Origin: Solicola gregarius
GTDB taxonomy: Bacteria; Actinomycetota; Actinomycetes; Propionibacteriales; Nocardioidaceae
DNA: 64,000 nt
Direction of reading: 5' to 3'
NCBI RefSeq assembly: GCF_025790165.1
Contig: NZ_CP094970.1
Span: 2,232,001 to 2,296,000, forward strand
Shown piece by piece: positions 34,642 through 43,299 of this stretch (positions are counted from its first letter, which is position 1; every line of letters begins with the position of its first letter). The translations under genes were made by a program, and so were the position numbers. The notes beneath the pieces were generated by a model. The model did no database searches. It had not been told where the DNA came from and worked only from the letters and a program-made list of their open reading frames with translations.

Positions 34642-35430
34642 ATGCGCATCGCCCTGCACCAGATGAGTGCGACGACCGACTCGGCCGAGAACCGCCAGGC
34701 CGTCGAGAAGGCTCTCGACGCCGTACGCGGCCCGGTCGACCTCGTCGTCCTTCCCGAGGCGGTGATGCACGACTTCGGTGCGCCCGACCACGACCTGGCC
34801 GCGATCGCCGAGACCCGTGACGGACCCTTCTGCGAGTTGCTGTCCCGCCATGCCGCACGCCTCGAGACGACGGTCGTCGCGGGAATGTTCGAGGTCGGCG
34901 ACACCCCGAGCGGGCTCCCGTACAACACGCTGGTCGCGTTCGGCCCCGACGGCTCGCTGCGCGCCGCGTACCGCAAGGTGCACCTGTACGACTCGTTCGG
35001 CTACCTCGAGTCCGACCGGCTCGCCGCCGGAGACGTCACGACCGTCACGCTGCCCGTCGCAGGGCGCACGATCGGCCTGATGACCTGCTACGACCTGCGC
35101 TTCCCCGAGTACGCCCGGATGCTCGTCGATGCGGGCGCCGATGTGCTCGTCGTACCCGCCGCCTGGGTGGCCGGGCCGCTCAAGGAAGACCACTGGATCA
35201 CCCTGCTGCGTGCCCGTGCGATCGAGAACACCGTCGACGTCGTCGCCGTCGGCCAATGCGGACGTCGCTACGCCGCCGGTACGTCGGCCGTCGACCCGCT
35301 CGGCGTCGTGGCCGTCTCCGCCGGTGAGCGCACGACGACCGTGTACGCCGAGCTGGACGCCGATCGGCTCGCCGAGGCGCGCGCGACGAACCCGTCGCTC
35401 GCCAACCGCCGGATAGGGCGGCCCGGATGA
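34642..35430 (+). CDS. Carbon-nitrogen hydrolase (nitrilase superfamily)
   Basis: A 262-residue cytosolic amidase. The catalytic triad is complete: Glu in VVLPEAVMHDFG, Lys in AYRKVHLYDSFG and Cys in GLMTCYDLRFPEYARML. This is close to the NIT2/deaminated-glutathione amidase branch. A likely role is repair of deaminated metabolites or hydrolysis of small amides. The ATG at 34642 begins the usual MRIALHQMSA. The stop overlaps the downstream membrane-protein gene by 4 bp. Confidence 0.9.
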   Translation: MRIALHQMSATTDSAENRQAVEKALDAVRGPVDLVVLPEAVMHDFGAPDHDLAAIAETRDGPFCELLSRHAARLETTVVAGMFEVGDTPSGLPYNTLVAFGPDGSLRAAYRKVHLYDSFGYLESDRLAAGDVTTVTLPVAGRTIGLMTCYDLRFPEYARMLVDAGADVLVVPAAWVAGPLKEDHWITLLRARAIENTVDVVAVGQCGRRYAAGTSAVDPLGVVAVSAGERTTTVYAELDADRLAEARATNPSLANRRIGRPG

Positions 35431-36506
35431 GTCATCGCAGTCCGATCGAGCCGGCCCCGGACAGTAACGGGACCGGAATGACCGGCCTCTACAACCTGCC
35501 GACCGTGGGCAAGCAGCGCCCGGCCGTGGGAAGGGCCAAGGCGTTCCTCTGGTTCGTGCTCTGGGTCGCGGGCACCGCGGCGGCCCTGACCGGCCTGATC
35601 GACGTCGATGCCGGCGTCGACGTTCCCGATCGCGTCGCCCCGGCCGGCTCGGCCCTCCTGACCGTGCTCTTCATGGTCGCGCTCGCGCACCGCTGCGGGG
35701 GTCGGGTGCTGCTCTGGGGCGGCCTGGCCTTCGTCGCCGCAGCGACCTGGCTGGTCTGGGACCCCTCCTGGCTCACCGCAGGGATGGCCGTCGTCGGCGC
35801 GGTGTCGTCCGGCGTGCTCGCAGTGATGCTCACCCGGCCTGCCCGTACCTGGTGGAGTGCGACGTTCGAGGCACTCGTCGCCGCCGTCATCGCCGGCACC
35901 GGCGCGATCGCCGTCGCCGGCTTCGAGGCCGACGTACTGACGCAGCGTTACAACATCACGGTGCACATCCTGGCCCTGATCCTGACCATCAGCGTCGTCT
36001 GGGGACTCGGCGCCGGCCTGCACGGGCTCGGCCGCCGCGGATTCGCGACGATCCTGGGCGGAGCCGTGCTTGTCCTCGTCGTCCTCATGTATGGCGCCGT
36101 GCTGCGGTCGTACGGCTCGTCGGCCGTGACCGAGGCGGTCGATGACACGGTCGGCTGGATGCGCGACACGTTCGGTGGCGTGCCAAGACCCAGCGAGGTA
36201 CTGGTCGGGTTCCCCGCGCTCGTCTGGGGTGTCAGCACCCGCTCCAGTCGCCGGCAAGGCTGGTGGATGTGCGCGTTCGGCGTCATCGGCACCGGCACGA
36301 TCGCGACGTCCCTCGTCTCGCCGGACGCCGTCGTCGACTACGTCGCACTCTCCTCGGTCTACTCGGTGATCCTCGGCATCCTGCTCGGACTGGTCGTACG
36401 CCGGATCGACCAGATGTTGACGGGTGGGTCGGGCCGCCGGGCGCGCCGCAGCGAGGCCGTTGCCCAGATCCGGCCCGAGCCGCCGCGCACCGCGGCACTT
36501 CGCTGA
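35427..36506 (+). CDS. Hypothetical multi-span membrane protein
   Basis: A 359-residue membrane protein with eight or nine hydrophobic spans and no recognised domain. The N-terminal 35 residues and C-terminal 35 residues (Arg/Pro-rich) are hydrophilic. It resembles actinobacterial hypothetical membrane proteins encoded next to tRNA-Ser genes. It overlaps the nitrilase gene by 4 bp and ends 74 bp before tRNA-Ser(UGA). Confidence 0.8.
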   Translation: MSHRSPIEPAPDSNGTGMTGLYNLPTVGKQRPAVGRAKAFLWFVLWVAGTAAALTGLIDVDAGVDVPDRVAPAGSALLTVLFMVALAHRCGGRVLLWGGLAFVAAATWLVWDPSWLTAGMAVVGAVSSGVLAVMLTRPARTWWSATFEALVAAVIAGTGAIAVAGFEADVLTQRYNITVHILALILTISVVWGLGAGLHGLGRRGFATILGGAVLVLVVLMYGAVLRSYGSSAVTEAVDDTVGWMRDTFGGVPRPSEVLVGFPALVWGVSTRSSRRQGWWMCAFGVIGTGTIATSLVSPDAVVDYVALSSVYSVILGILLGLVVRRIDQMLTGGSGRRARRSEAVAQIRPEPPRTAALR

Positions 36507-36580
36507 GTACTCGCCGCGGTTCGATGATGCGGGGATGCGACAATCGGTCCCGGCGTTTGCTCGTCAGGGCACGACGCCGA

Positions 36581-36672
36581 GGAGGGGTGCCGGAGCGGCC
36601 GAACGGAACCGCCTTGAAAGCGGTCACTGGTAGAGATACCAGTCGCGGGTTCGAATCCCGCCCCCTCTGCCA
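36581..36672 (+). tRNA. tRNA-Ser (anticodon UGA)
   Basis: A class II tRNA. Acceptor GGAGGGG pairs with CCCCTCT (36662-36668) with one G-U end pair. The anticodon loop CTTGAAA gives UGA. A long variable arm (CACTGGTAGAGATACCAGT) and T-arm GCGGG-TTCGAAT-CCCGC follow. Discriminator G36669 and an encoded CCA (36670-36672) are present. Confidence 0.96.
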
Positions 36673-36699
36673 CCGCCACGCGACCGGGAGAGGTTCAAC

Positions 36700-37677
36700 A
36701 TGCGCGCCGTCACCGTCCCTCGCTTCGGCGACGCCGATGTGCTCGTCGTAGGGGAGGTCTCGACCCCTGAACCGGCCTCGGGACAGGTCGCCATCGAAGT
36801 GACGCACGCCGCCGTCGGCCTGGCCGACGTGCTGATGCGGCGCGGCGAGTTCGGCGGTACGACCCCGCTGATCCCCGGCCTCGAGGTCGCCGGCACCGTA
36901 CGCTCGGTCGGTGCGGGCGTCTCCGGCCTCGAGCCTGGTCGGCCGGTGGTGACCCTGTCTCGTCCGACCGCCGGGGGGTACGCCGAAGTCAGCATCGCGG
37001 ACGCCGCGATCACGTTCCCGATCGACGATCCGGGGGCCACTCTCGACCCCGCCCTCGCGGTCGCCGGCGTACCGAACACCACGACCGCGCTCATCGTCCT
37101 GGAGCGGGTTGCCCACCTGCGACAAGGTGAGCGCGTACTGGTCCACGGTGCTGCCGGCGGTCTCGCGGCCATGGTCGGCCAGGTCGCCAAGGCACTCGGC
37201 GCGGGTCAGGTCATCGGGAGCGTACGCAGCGACGAGGCCGCGGCGGCCGCGCGTCGGCACGGGTTCGACACGATCGTCGACGGCCGCCGCCTGATCGCAT
37301 CGCTCAAGGAGCACGACGTCGATCCGGTCGATGTCGTCGTCGACCCTGTCGGCGGTGAGCTCCGTGCCCAGAGCATGGGCCTACTCGCCCCGCTCGGTCG
37401 GCTGATCGCCGTCGGCAACGCCAGCGGCGCGGGCGACGTCATGATCGGCGCGAACGATGCCTGGCTGACGAATCGTGCGGTCCTCGGCCTCAACATCGGT
37501 GGGTTGCTGATGGCACATCCCACCTTCGCGGACGAGGCGGCACGGCGTGCGATCCAGCTCCTCAGCGCGGGCGACGTGACCATCGACCACGTCACGATGC
37601 CGCTCGACCAGGCGGCGGAGGCGCATCGCAGGCTCGAAGCGGGCGGACTCACGAGCCGGATCCTGCTGGCGCCATGA
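36700..37677 (+). CDS. Zinc-independent quinone oxidoreductase (MDR family)
   Basis: A 325-residue oxidoreductase. VTHAAVGLADVLMRRGEFGG lies in the substrate pocket; the cofactor-binding Rossmann motif is VLVHGAAGGLAAMVGQVA. It resembles QorA-type NADPH:quinone reductases. GGGAGAGG upstream of the ATG supports the start. It shares about the same fold as the gene at 27267-28244 but is clearly divergent. The stop overlaps the PH-domain-like gene by 4 bp. Confidence 0.9.
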   Translation: MRAVTVPRFGDADVLVVGEVSTPEPASGQVAIEVTHAAVGLADVLMRRGEFGGTTPLIPGLEVAGTVRSVGAGVSGLEPGRPVVTLSRPTAGGYAEVSIADAAITFPIDDPGATLDPALAVAGVPNTTTALIVLERVAHLRQGERVLVHGAAGGLAAMVGQVAKALGAGQVIGSVRSDEAAAAARRHGFDTIVDGRRLIASLKEHDVDPVDVVVDPVGGELRAQSMGLLAPLGRLIAVGNASGAGDVMIGANDAWLTNRAVLGLNIGGLLMAHPTFADEAARRAIQLLSAGDVTIDHVTMPLDQAAEAHRRLEAGGLTSRILLAP

Positions 37678-38138
37678 AATCCGACGAGACCGTCTACCGG
37701 CTCGACCCGCGGCCGGGCATGCGCCTGTTCGGGCTGCGGTTCGTGCTCGCGGCCGTGCTGGTCGTGGTCGCCTGGCTGCTCGCCGGGGTGTTCGACGACG
37801 GCGCGGGGCTCGCCGCCGCCTGGGTGGTCGGTGCGCTGGCCGCCCTGCTCGTCGTGGTGAGCGTGCTGCTGCTCGTACGTCCACCCGCCGTCGTTCGCCT
37901 CGACGACGAGGGCTATCGGCTCGGGCGGGTGCCTCAGGGCGGCGTACGAAAGGCGCGCTGGCGCGACGTCTCGCGCGCAACGGCGCGCGACTCCCTGCAC
38001 GGGTACGCCTTGGTCATCGAGGTCGGCGACGGCACGTCGACTGTCCCGCTGCTGCTCGTCGCGGCCCGGGCGAACGAGCTACAGCACGAGGTCAACGAGC
38101 GCCTCAACCGCGCGCACGGGTACCGCCGATTGGAGTAG
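37674..38138 (+). CDS. Two-span membrane protein with PH-like domain
   Basis: A 154-residue protein. Two transmembrane segments (about 20-40 and 45-65) precede a bacterial PH-like domain (about 70-145: LDDEGYRLGRVP, WRDVSRATAR). It is coupled to the oxidoreductase upstream. Function is unknown; similar small PH proteins are membrane-associated in many actinobacteria. Confidence 0.75.
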   Translation: MKSDETVYRLDPRPGMRLFGLRFVLAAVLVVVAWLLAGVFDDGAGLAAAWVVGALAALLVVVSVLLLVRPPAVVRLDDEGYRLGRVPQGGVRKARWRDVSRATARDSLHGYALVIEVGDGTSTVPLLLVAARANELQHEVNERLNRAHGYRRLE

Positions 38139-38206
38139 CCGGTGTGCCGCCTAGTAGTCTGTGGCGACGCCACCTCTCGTACGCAGGTCGTACGCGGCGG
38201 TGTCAT

Positions 38207-38293
38207 GGAGGTGTCGCATAGTGGCCTAGTGCGCCCGCCTGCTAAGCGGGTTGAGGATGAAACCTCTCGCGGGTTCAAATCCCGCCACCTCCG
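38207..38293 (+). tRNA. tRNA-Ser (anticodon GCU)
   Basis: A class II tRNA. Acceptor GGAGGTG pairs perfectly with CACCTCC (38286-38292). The anticodon stem CCCGC/GCGGG holds loop CTGCTAA, anticodon GCU. A long variable arm (TTGAGGATGAAACCTC) and T-arm GCGGG-TTCAAAT-CCCGC follow. The discriminator is G38293; CCA is not encoded, unlike the other two tRNAs of the window. Confidence 0.95.
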
Positions 38294-38359
38294 CAGACGC
38301 GACCAGTACTTCTCGAAGTGCTGGTCGTTCGTCATGTTGCCGCTTCTCGACGCGGTGCG

Positions 38360-39187
38360 ATGATACGAGGCGTGAACCACGCCGATCAGCCGCCGAGCTC
38401 GGGTGACCTCGTACATCCGCCGAAGCTCAAGGGCTCCACGTACCGCCGCGAGCTCCATGACCTCCAGGTGGAGCTGGTCAAGCTGCAGTCGTCGCTGTCC
38501 GAACGCGGCGAACGCGTGCTGGTGATCTTCGAGGGCCGTGACACGGCCGGAAAGGGCGGCACCATCCGGCGCTTCCGCCGGCACACCAACCCGCGGAACG
38601 TAAGCCACGTCGCCCTCGCGAAGCCGAACGACACCGAACGAAGCGAGTGGTACTTCCAGCGGTACATCGCGCATCTTCCGGCTGCCGGTGAGCTCGTGTT
38701 GTACGACCGCTCCTGGTACAACCGGGCCGGCGTCGAGCACGTGATGGGCTTCTGCACGCCGGAGGAGTACTCGCTGTTCCTGCGCCAGGCGCCCGAGCTC
38801 GAGCGATCGCTGATCGAGTCCGGCATCCACCTGTTCAAGCTGTGGCTCGCGGTCAACCACGACGAGCAGGCGCGGCGGCTGGAGTCCCGGCACACCGACC
38901 CGCTGAAGAAGTGGAAGTTGAGCTCCCTCGACCGCTACGCACAAGACCGCTGGGACGACTACACCGAGGCGATGGAGGCGATGTTCCGCTTCACCGACAC
39001 GCCCGAGGCGCCGTGGTGGGTGGTGAACACCAACGACAAGCGGACCGGCCGCGTCAACGCCATGCGCCTCGTACTCAGCGGGCTCGAGTACGCCGACAAG
39101 GATCCCGACGTGGCGCGGCCGCCGGATCCCGCGCTGGTGTCCCGGCCGGCCGACGCGTTCCCGGCCGACGGAGGCCCGACCGCCTAG
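38360..39187 (+). CDS. ppk2: Polyphosphate kinase 2 family protein
   Basis: A 275-residue PPK2-fold enzyme that transfers phosphate between polyphosphate and nucleotides. Walker A is FEGRDTAGKGGTIRRF, Walker B and lid include LYDRSWYNRAGVEHVMGF, and the tail has KWKLSSLDRYAQDRWDDYT, all diagnostic. Class I members make GTP or ATP from the diphosphate; the class is not decided here. ATG 38360 or GTG 38372 are both possible starts. The stop codon lies inside the terminator stem that follows. Confidence 0.93.
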   Translation: MIRGVNHADQPPSSGDLVHPPKLKGSTYRRELHDLQVELVKLQSSLSERGERVLVIFEGRDTAGKGGTIRRFRRHTNPRNVSHVALAKPNDTERSEWYFQRYIAHLPAAGELVLYDRSWYNRAGVEHVMGFCTPEEYSLFLRQAPELERSLIESGIHLFKLWLAVNHDEQARRLESRHTDPLKKWKLSSLDRYAQDRWDDYTEAMEAMFRFTDTPEAPWWVVNTNDKRTGRVNAMRLVLSGLEYADKDPDVARPPDPALVSRPADAFPADGGPTA

Positions 39188-39213
39188 ACCTAGGCCCACC
39201 CCCGGTCTAGGCG
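39181..39213 (+). terminator. Terminator hairpin overlapping the ppk2 stop
   Basis: CGCCTAGACC (39181-39190) pairs perfectly with GGTCTAGGCG (39204-39213) across a 13-nt loop. The ppk2 TAG stop (39185-39187) is part of the left arm, so a terminating ribosome would cover the stem. Confidence 0.7.
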
Positions 39214-39291
39214 TACGACCATCGTCGCCCGCGCGGCGCCCTGCGAGACTCGAGGAGTACGCATCGCACCGCAGTCCGAGGAGATCGACCC

Positions 39292-39543
39292 ATGACGCAG
39301 CCAACCACAGACGAATGGCTCATCCCTTCGGTCGTGCTCAAGGTCGTGACCGTTGTCGCGGTCCTCATCTCCGCCATCCAGGCCGCGGTTTGGGGCACCA
39401 TCTGCCTGATGACCTGGGACCTGAAGTACCCGTGGTGGCTCTGGTCGACGCTGATCGCGGCCGCCGTCGTCGGCTCGTTCTGGGCGTACAACGCGATCCT
39501 GAGACGAATAGTCGACGAGCCCGAGCCGAACGAGGAGCTGTGA
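39292..39543 (+). CDS. Small two-span membrane protein
   Basis: An 83-residue protein with two hydrophobic segments (about 14-38 and 48-66) and an acidic tail (DEPEPNEEL). GAGGAG lies 8 bases before the ATG. Function is unknown. Confidence 0.68.
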   Translation: MTQPTTDEWLIPSVVLKVVTVVAVLISAIQAAVWGTICLMTWDLKYPWWLWSTLIAAAVVGSFWAYNAILRRIVDEPEPNEEL

Positions 39544-39625
39544 CGGTATGTCACATTCCGCCGCCGCAGACACGTGTCGGTCGCAACTACCCGGTATCCC
39601 TTCCGTGGTCGCCTAGCCTTGAGAC

Positions 39626-40492
39626 ATGTTCGCGATCACCGGTGCGACGGGCGCCGTCGGCAAAAGGGTCGCCGCGCGCCTCGCGGCGGCCGGTGCCGAC
39701 CAGCGCCTCGTCGTGCGCGACCCCGGTCGGGCGCCGACCCTTTCGGGTGTCGAGATCAGCGCGCCGGCCGAGTACGCCGACCGCGAGGCGATCATCCGGG
39801 CATTCGACGGCGTCGACACGGTGTTCCTGGTGTCGGCGAGCGAGTCGGAGAACCGGGTCGAGGAGCATCGCAGCGTCGTCGACGCCGCTGTGCAGGCGGG
39901 AGTCGCCCGGATCGTGTACCTGTCGTTCCAGGGCGCCGCGGAGTTCTGCACGTTCACGTTCGGACGCGACCACTGGCACACCGAGCAGTACATCCGCGAC
40001 TCGGGGCTCGAGTTCACCTTCTTGCGTGACTCCCTGTACCTCGCGGGCATCGTCTCCTTCGTCGGCGACGACGGCGTGATTCGCGGCCCGGCCGGCACGG
40101 GTCGGGTTGCCGCGGTCGCACACGACGACGTCGCCGACGTCGCCGCGTCGATCCTCGTCGACGGCGACGCGTCCGGGCGTACGTACGACGTCACGGGTCC
40201 CGAGGCGATCGGTCTCGCCGACGCCGCACGGATCATCGGCAATGCGTGCGGCCGCGAGATCACGTACTACGACGAGACGATCGAGGAGGCGTACGCGTCG
40301 CGCGCGTCGTACAGCGCAGCGGAGTTCGAGGTCACCGGTTGGGTCTCGTCGTACCAAGCCATCGCCGCGGGAGAGCTGTCCAAGGTCAGCGACACCGTCG
40401 ACCGCATCACCGGGCACGCCCCGATGGGCCTTCCCGAGTACCTCACCCGCCATCCGGCGAGCATCGCGCGGCTCATGCCGCGCGAGGTCTGA
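39626..40492 (+). CDS. NmrA-like/SDR family NAD(P)-binding protein
   Basis: A 288-residue atypical short-chain dehydrogenase. The cofactor-binding motif is MFAITGATGAVGKRVA at the extreme N-terminus. DTVFLVSASESENRVEEH and GIARIVYLSFQGA-like segments resemble NmrA and azoreductase-like QorB proteins, which bind NAD(P) and may sense or use it. A TAGCCT lies 7 bp before the ATG with no ribosome-binding site, suggesting a leaderless message. No partner gene is evident. Confidence 0.88.
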   Translation: MFAITGATGAVGKRVAARLAAAGADQRLVVRDPGRAPTLSGVEISAPAEYADREAIIRAFDGVDTVFLVSASESENRVEEHRSVVDAAVQAGVARIVYLSFQGAAEFCTFTFGRDHWHTEQYIRDSGLEFTFLRDSLYLAGIVSFVGDDGVIRGPAGTGRVAAVAHDDVADVAASILVDGDASGRTYDVTGPEAIGLADAARIIGNACGREITYYDETIEEAYASRASYSAAEFEVTGWVSSYQAIAAGELSKVSDTVDRITGHAPMGLPEYLTRHPASIARLMPREV

Positions 40493-40547
40493 GCTTCCCG
40501 GCCTCGAAGGATCGGGCCGCACCGCGCGAGGGCCGTACGATCGGGAT

Positions 40548-41321
40548 ATGTCCACTCACGACCAGGCCGTGCGCCTCCTCGCACTCCACACCGAGCCCGC
40601 GCTGCTGAAACTAGTCAACGTATGGGACGTCGTCAGCACGCAGGTGATCGCCGATACCGCCGGCGTCGACGCGATCGCCACTGCAAGTCACTCCATCGCG
40701 GCGTCCTACGGGTATCCCGACGGCGAGCACATTCCGGTCGACCTGATGATCGAGGCCGTCGGTCGGATCGCCGACGCGACGGAGCTGCCCGTGTCGGCCG
40801 ACCTCGAGGCCGGGTACGGCGAGCCGGGCGAGACCGTACGCAAGGCGATCGCGGTCGGCATCGTCGGCGCGAACATCGAGGACCAGATGCGGCCGCTACG
40901 GGAGGCCGTCGCCGCCGTGGAGGCGGTTGTCGCTGCAGGCGAGAGCGAGGGGATCCCGTTCGTGCTGAACGCGCGCACCGACGCGTACCTGCGGGCGGGA
41001 GATCGTCCCAGCGACGAGGTGCTGGCCGATGCGGTCGAACGCGGCCGAGCGTTCCTCGACGCGGGCGCCGCCTGCGTGTTCGTGCCCGGACTCCTCGACG
41101 AGCCGACGATAACCGCGCTGGTCGAGGCGTACGGTGAGCGACGGCTCAGCGTGATCGGCGTACCGGGCACCCTCCCGCTCGAGCGACTCGAACAGCTCGG
41201 CGTTGCGCGGATCTCGTACGGCCCGTTCAGCCAGCAGGTCGCGTTGACGGCGCTCCAGGACTTCGCGGTCGACATCGTCGCCGGCGGTGCGCTGCCCGAG
41301 GGCACCCGCCGGCTGAACTGA
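40548..41321 (+). CDS. Isocitrate lyase/PEP mutase family protein
   Basis: A 257-residue TIM-barrel enzyme. Catalytic-region segments are ATASHSIAASYGYPDGE, PVSADLEAGYGE (Mg-binding Asp) and GIVGANIEDQM, typical of the ICL/PEPM superfamily (2-methylisocitrate lyase, PEP mutase, oxaloacetase). The KKCGH motif of true isocitrate lyases is absent, so a C-C or P-C lyase of other substrate range is likely. TACGAT lies 6 bp upstream of the ATG, consistent with leaderless initiation. Confidence 0.88.
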   Translation: MSTHDQAVRLLALHTEPALLKLVNVWDVVSTQVIADTAGVDAIATASHSIAASYGYPDGEHIPVDLMIEAVGRIADATELPVSADLEAGYGEPGETVRKAIAVGIVGANIEDQMRPLREAVAAVEAVVAAGESEGIPFVLNARTDAYLRAGDRPSDEVLADAVERGRAFLDAGAACVFVPGLLDEPTITALVEAYGERRLSVIGVPGTLPLERLEQLGVARISYGPFSQQVALTALQDFAVDIVAGGALPEGTRRLN

Positions 41322-41394
41322 TCGAGCGGCACCACCACTGGCCCCATCGGGCGATCGGCGTCCCCCGCGCGGGTGACGTACGCACGGTCGCGTC

Positions 41395-42642
41395 ATGCCA
41401 GACTCATGGATCGTGAAGACGACTAGGCTCCGAGCGATCCTGCTCGCGCCCACGCGACCGGTGACCTGGCGGCACTGGGTTTACCTCGTGCTGGGCGGCG
41501 CAGTCATGCTGCCGTACGTCTTCCTCGCGATGACGCCGGTGGGGTTCACCACCGACCTGCAGGGTGCGGTCGTCGTGGCCGTCGTCGCCATCGTCTTCCT
41601 CGCGACGATCGCGGCCGTCGCCGCGACGGGCACGCTCAGCGCCGTACGCAAGGTCGAGATGTTCACCGCTCGCGAGCTCCTGGGCGGCGGTATTCGCGAG
41701 ATCGCTGTGCCCGACAGTCCGCCGCGTGAGGACCGTTGGCGCGCAGGCACGTACTTCACGATGCATCTGCTGGCGGGTGGCGTCGTCGGGACGCTGACGA
41801 TCACGATGATCCCGCTCGCGATCGCGTGGGTGCTCTACCCACTGACCAGCTGGGACGGTCAGATGGGCACTGTCGACCCGACGTACGCGATGCCGATCTA
41901 CGGCATCGGGCTGATCGTCGGGTTCGGCTACCTCTGCGCTGCCCTCGGCGCCCTGCTGGCCCGCCTCGCGCCACGGCTCCTCGGGCCGTCGCAGGCGGCC
42001 AGGATCGCCCAGATGGAGCGCGTCGCCGACGACCTGGCCGAACGCAACCGGCTCGCGCGCGATCTGCACGACTCCGTCGGCCACTCCCTGAGCGTCGTCA
42101 CCTTGCAGGCCGCCGCGGCGCGCCGGATGTGGAGCAAGAACCCCGACTTCGCGTACGAAGCGCTCGGCGCCGTCGAGCAGTCGGCCCGCACCGCGCTCGC
42201 GGATCTCGACCACGTGCTCGGGCTGCTGCGCGAGGAGACGACCGAAGAGGCGTCCGCAACGCTGCTGCAGCTCGACACCCTCGTGCGGCGCAACCGCGCT
42301 GCCGGCGCGACGATCGAGGTCGATGTCGCGGGTGCTCTCGACGCTCTGCCCATCGGCATCTCGCGCGAGGCGTACCTGATGGTTCAGGAGGCATTGACCA
42401 ACGCGATGCGCCACGCGAACGGGAGGCCCGTTGGTCTCCGCGTCTCCGTGGGTCCACATACGCTGCGACTGCAGGCCCGCAATCCATTACCCGAGGGCGA
42501 GGCGCAGTCACGGCCGAGCGGTGGTCGCGGCGTGCGCGGAATGCGCGAGCGGGTCGCGTCGCTCGGCGGCACGATCGACGTCGGAGCGGACGGCGACGAA
42601 TGGTGCGTAGACATCCATATCGACTGGGAGGCAGCGAAATGA
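41395..42642 (+). CDS. Sensor histidine kinase, NarL/DesK (HisKA_3) type
   Basis: A 415-residue membrane kinase. About four hydrophobic spans (near 29-48, 55-78, 122-146 and 166-190) form the sensor. The H-box is NRLARDLHDSVGHSLSVV; ATPase motifs include VQEALTNAMRHANG and GRGVRGMRERV. The input loop is small, so membrane stress is the probable signal. The stop overlaps the response-regulator start by 4 bp. A GTG at residue 8 is a possible alternative start. Confidence 0.92.
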   Translation: MPDSWIVKTTRLRAILLAPTRPVTWRHWVYLVLGGAVMLPYVFLAMTPVGFTTDLQGAVVVAVVAIVFLATIAAVAATGTLSAVRKVEMFTARELLGGGIREIAVPDSPPREDRWRAGTYFTMHLLAGGVVGTLTITMIPLAIAWVLYPLTSWDGQMGTVDPTYAMPIYGIGLIVGFGYLCAALGALLARLAPRLLGPSQAARIAQMERVADDLAERNRLARDLHDSVGHSLSVVTLQAAAARRMWSKNPDFAYEALGAVEQSARTALADLDHVLGLLREETTEEASATLLQLDTLVRRNRAAGATIEVDVAGALDALPIGISREAYLMVQEALTNAMRHANGRPVGLRVSVGPHTLRLQARNPLPEGEAQSRPSGGRGVRGMRERVASLGGTIDVGADGDEWCVDIHIDWEAAK

Positions 42643-43280
42643 CCATCCGAGTGTTGCTCGTCGACGACGAGTACCTCATCCGAAGCGGGCTCCGCGCGAT
42701 CGTCGACTCCGAGGACGATCTCGAGGTGGTCGCCGAGGCCTCTGACGGCACGGAGGTGCTGCCGCTCGTGCGCTCGCTTCGCCCCGACGTCGTGATGATG
42801 GACGTACGCATGCCGACCATGAACGGCATCGACACGACCCGGATGCTCATCGACAAGCTCGACGATCCACCGGCGATCCTGGTTGTCACGACGTACGAGA
42901 ACGACGAGTACGTGTACGACGCGCTGCGGGTCGGCGCCCGTGGCTTCGTGCTCAAGCGCATCACGCCGGAGGGGCTGATCGAGGCGATCCGGGTGGTGGC
43001 GAAGGGCGAGTCGTTGCTGTTCCCGGCGGCCGTACGCCAGCTCGTCGCCGCGCAGGCCGATAAGCGCAAGAAGCGTGAGCTACCGGCACTGACCGACCGA
43101 GAGGGTGAGATCCTGCGGCTGATGGCGACCGGCGCATCCAACGCCGAGATCGCCAAGGAGCTCTACATCACTGTCGAAACGGTCAAGACCCATGTCGGCA
43201 ACGTGCTCGCCAAGCTCGGCGCCCGCGACCGTACGCAGGCCGTGATCGCGGCGTACGAGTCGGGCTTCGTGGAGGCCTGA
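42639..43280 (+). CDS. NarL/LuxR-family response regulator
   Basis: A 213-residue regulator coupled to the preceding kinase. The receiver has LLVDDEYLIRSG and phospho-acceptor Asp in VVMMDVRMPTMNG. The LuxR-type HTH is LTDREGEILRLMATGASNAEIAKELYI (residues about 150-176) followed by VETVKTHVGNVLAKLG. It ends 19 bp before the converging second response regulator. Confidence 0.94.
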   Translation: MTIRVLLVDDEYLIRSGLRAIVDSEDDLEVVAEASDGTEVLPLVRSLRPDVVMMDVRMPTMNGIDTTRMLIDKLDDPPAILVVTTYENDEYVYDALRVGARGFVLKRITPEGLIEAIRVVAKGESLLFPAAVRQLVAAQADKRKKRELPALTDREGEILRLMATGASNAEIAKELYITVETVKTHVGNVLAKLGARDRTQAVIAAYESGFVEA

Positions 43281-43299
43281 CTCCGCGTCGCGCCGCGGG

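Noticed and set aside
38142-38363. Reading frame across tRNA-Ser(GCU)
   Set aside because: It is the tRNA gene read as protein.
43080-43299. C-terminal extension of the second response regulator into the opposite gene
   Set aside because: The added residues resemble no response-regulator tail, whereas a one-base change gives the normal ending.
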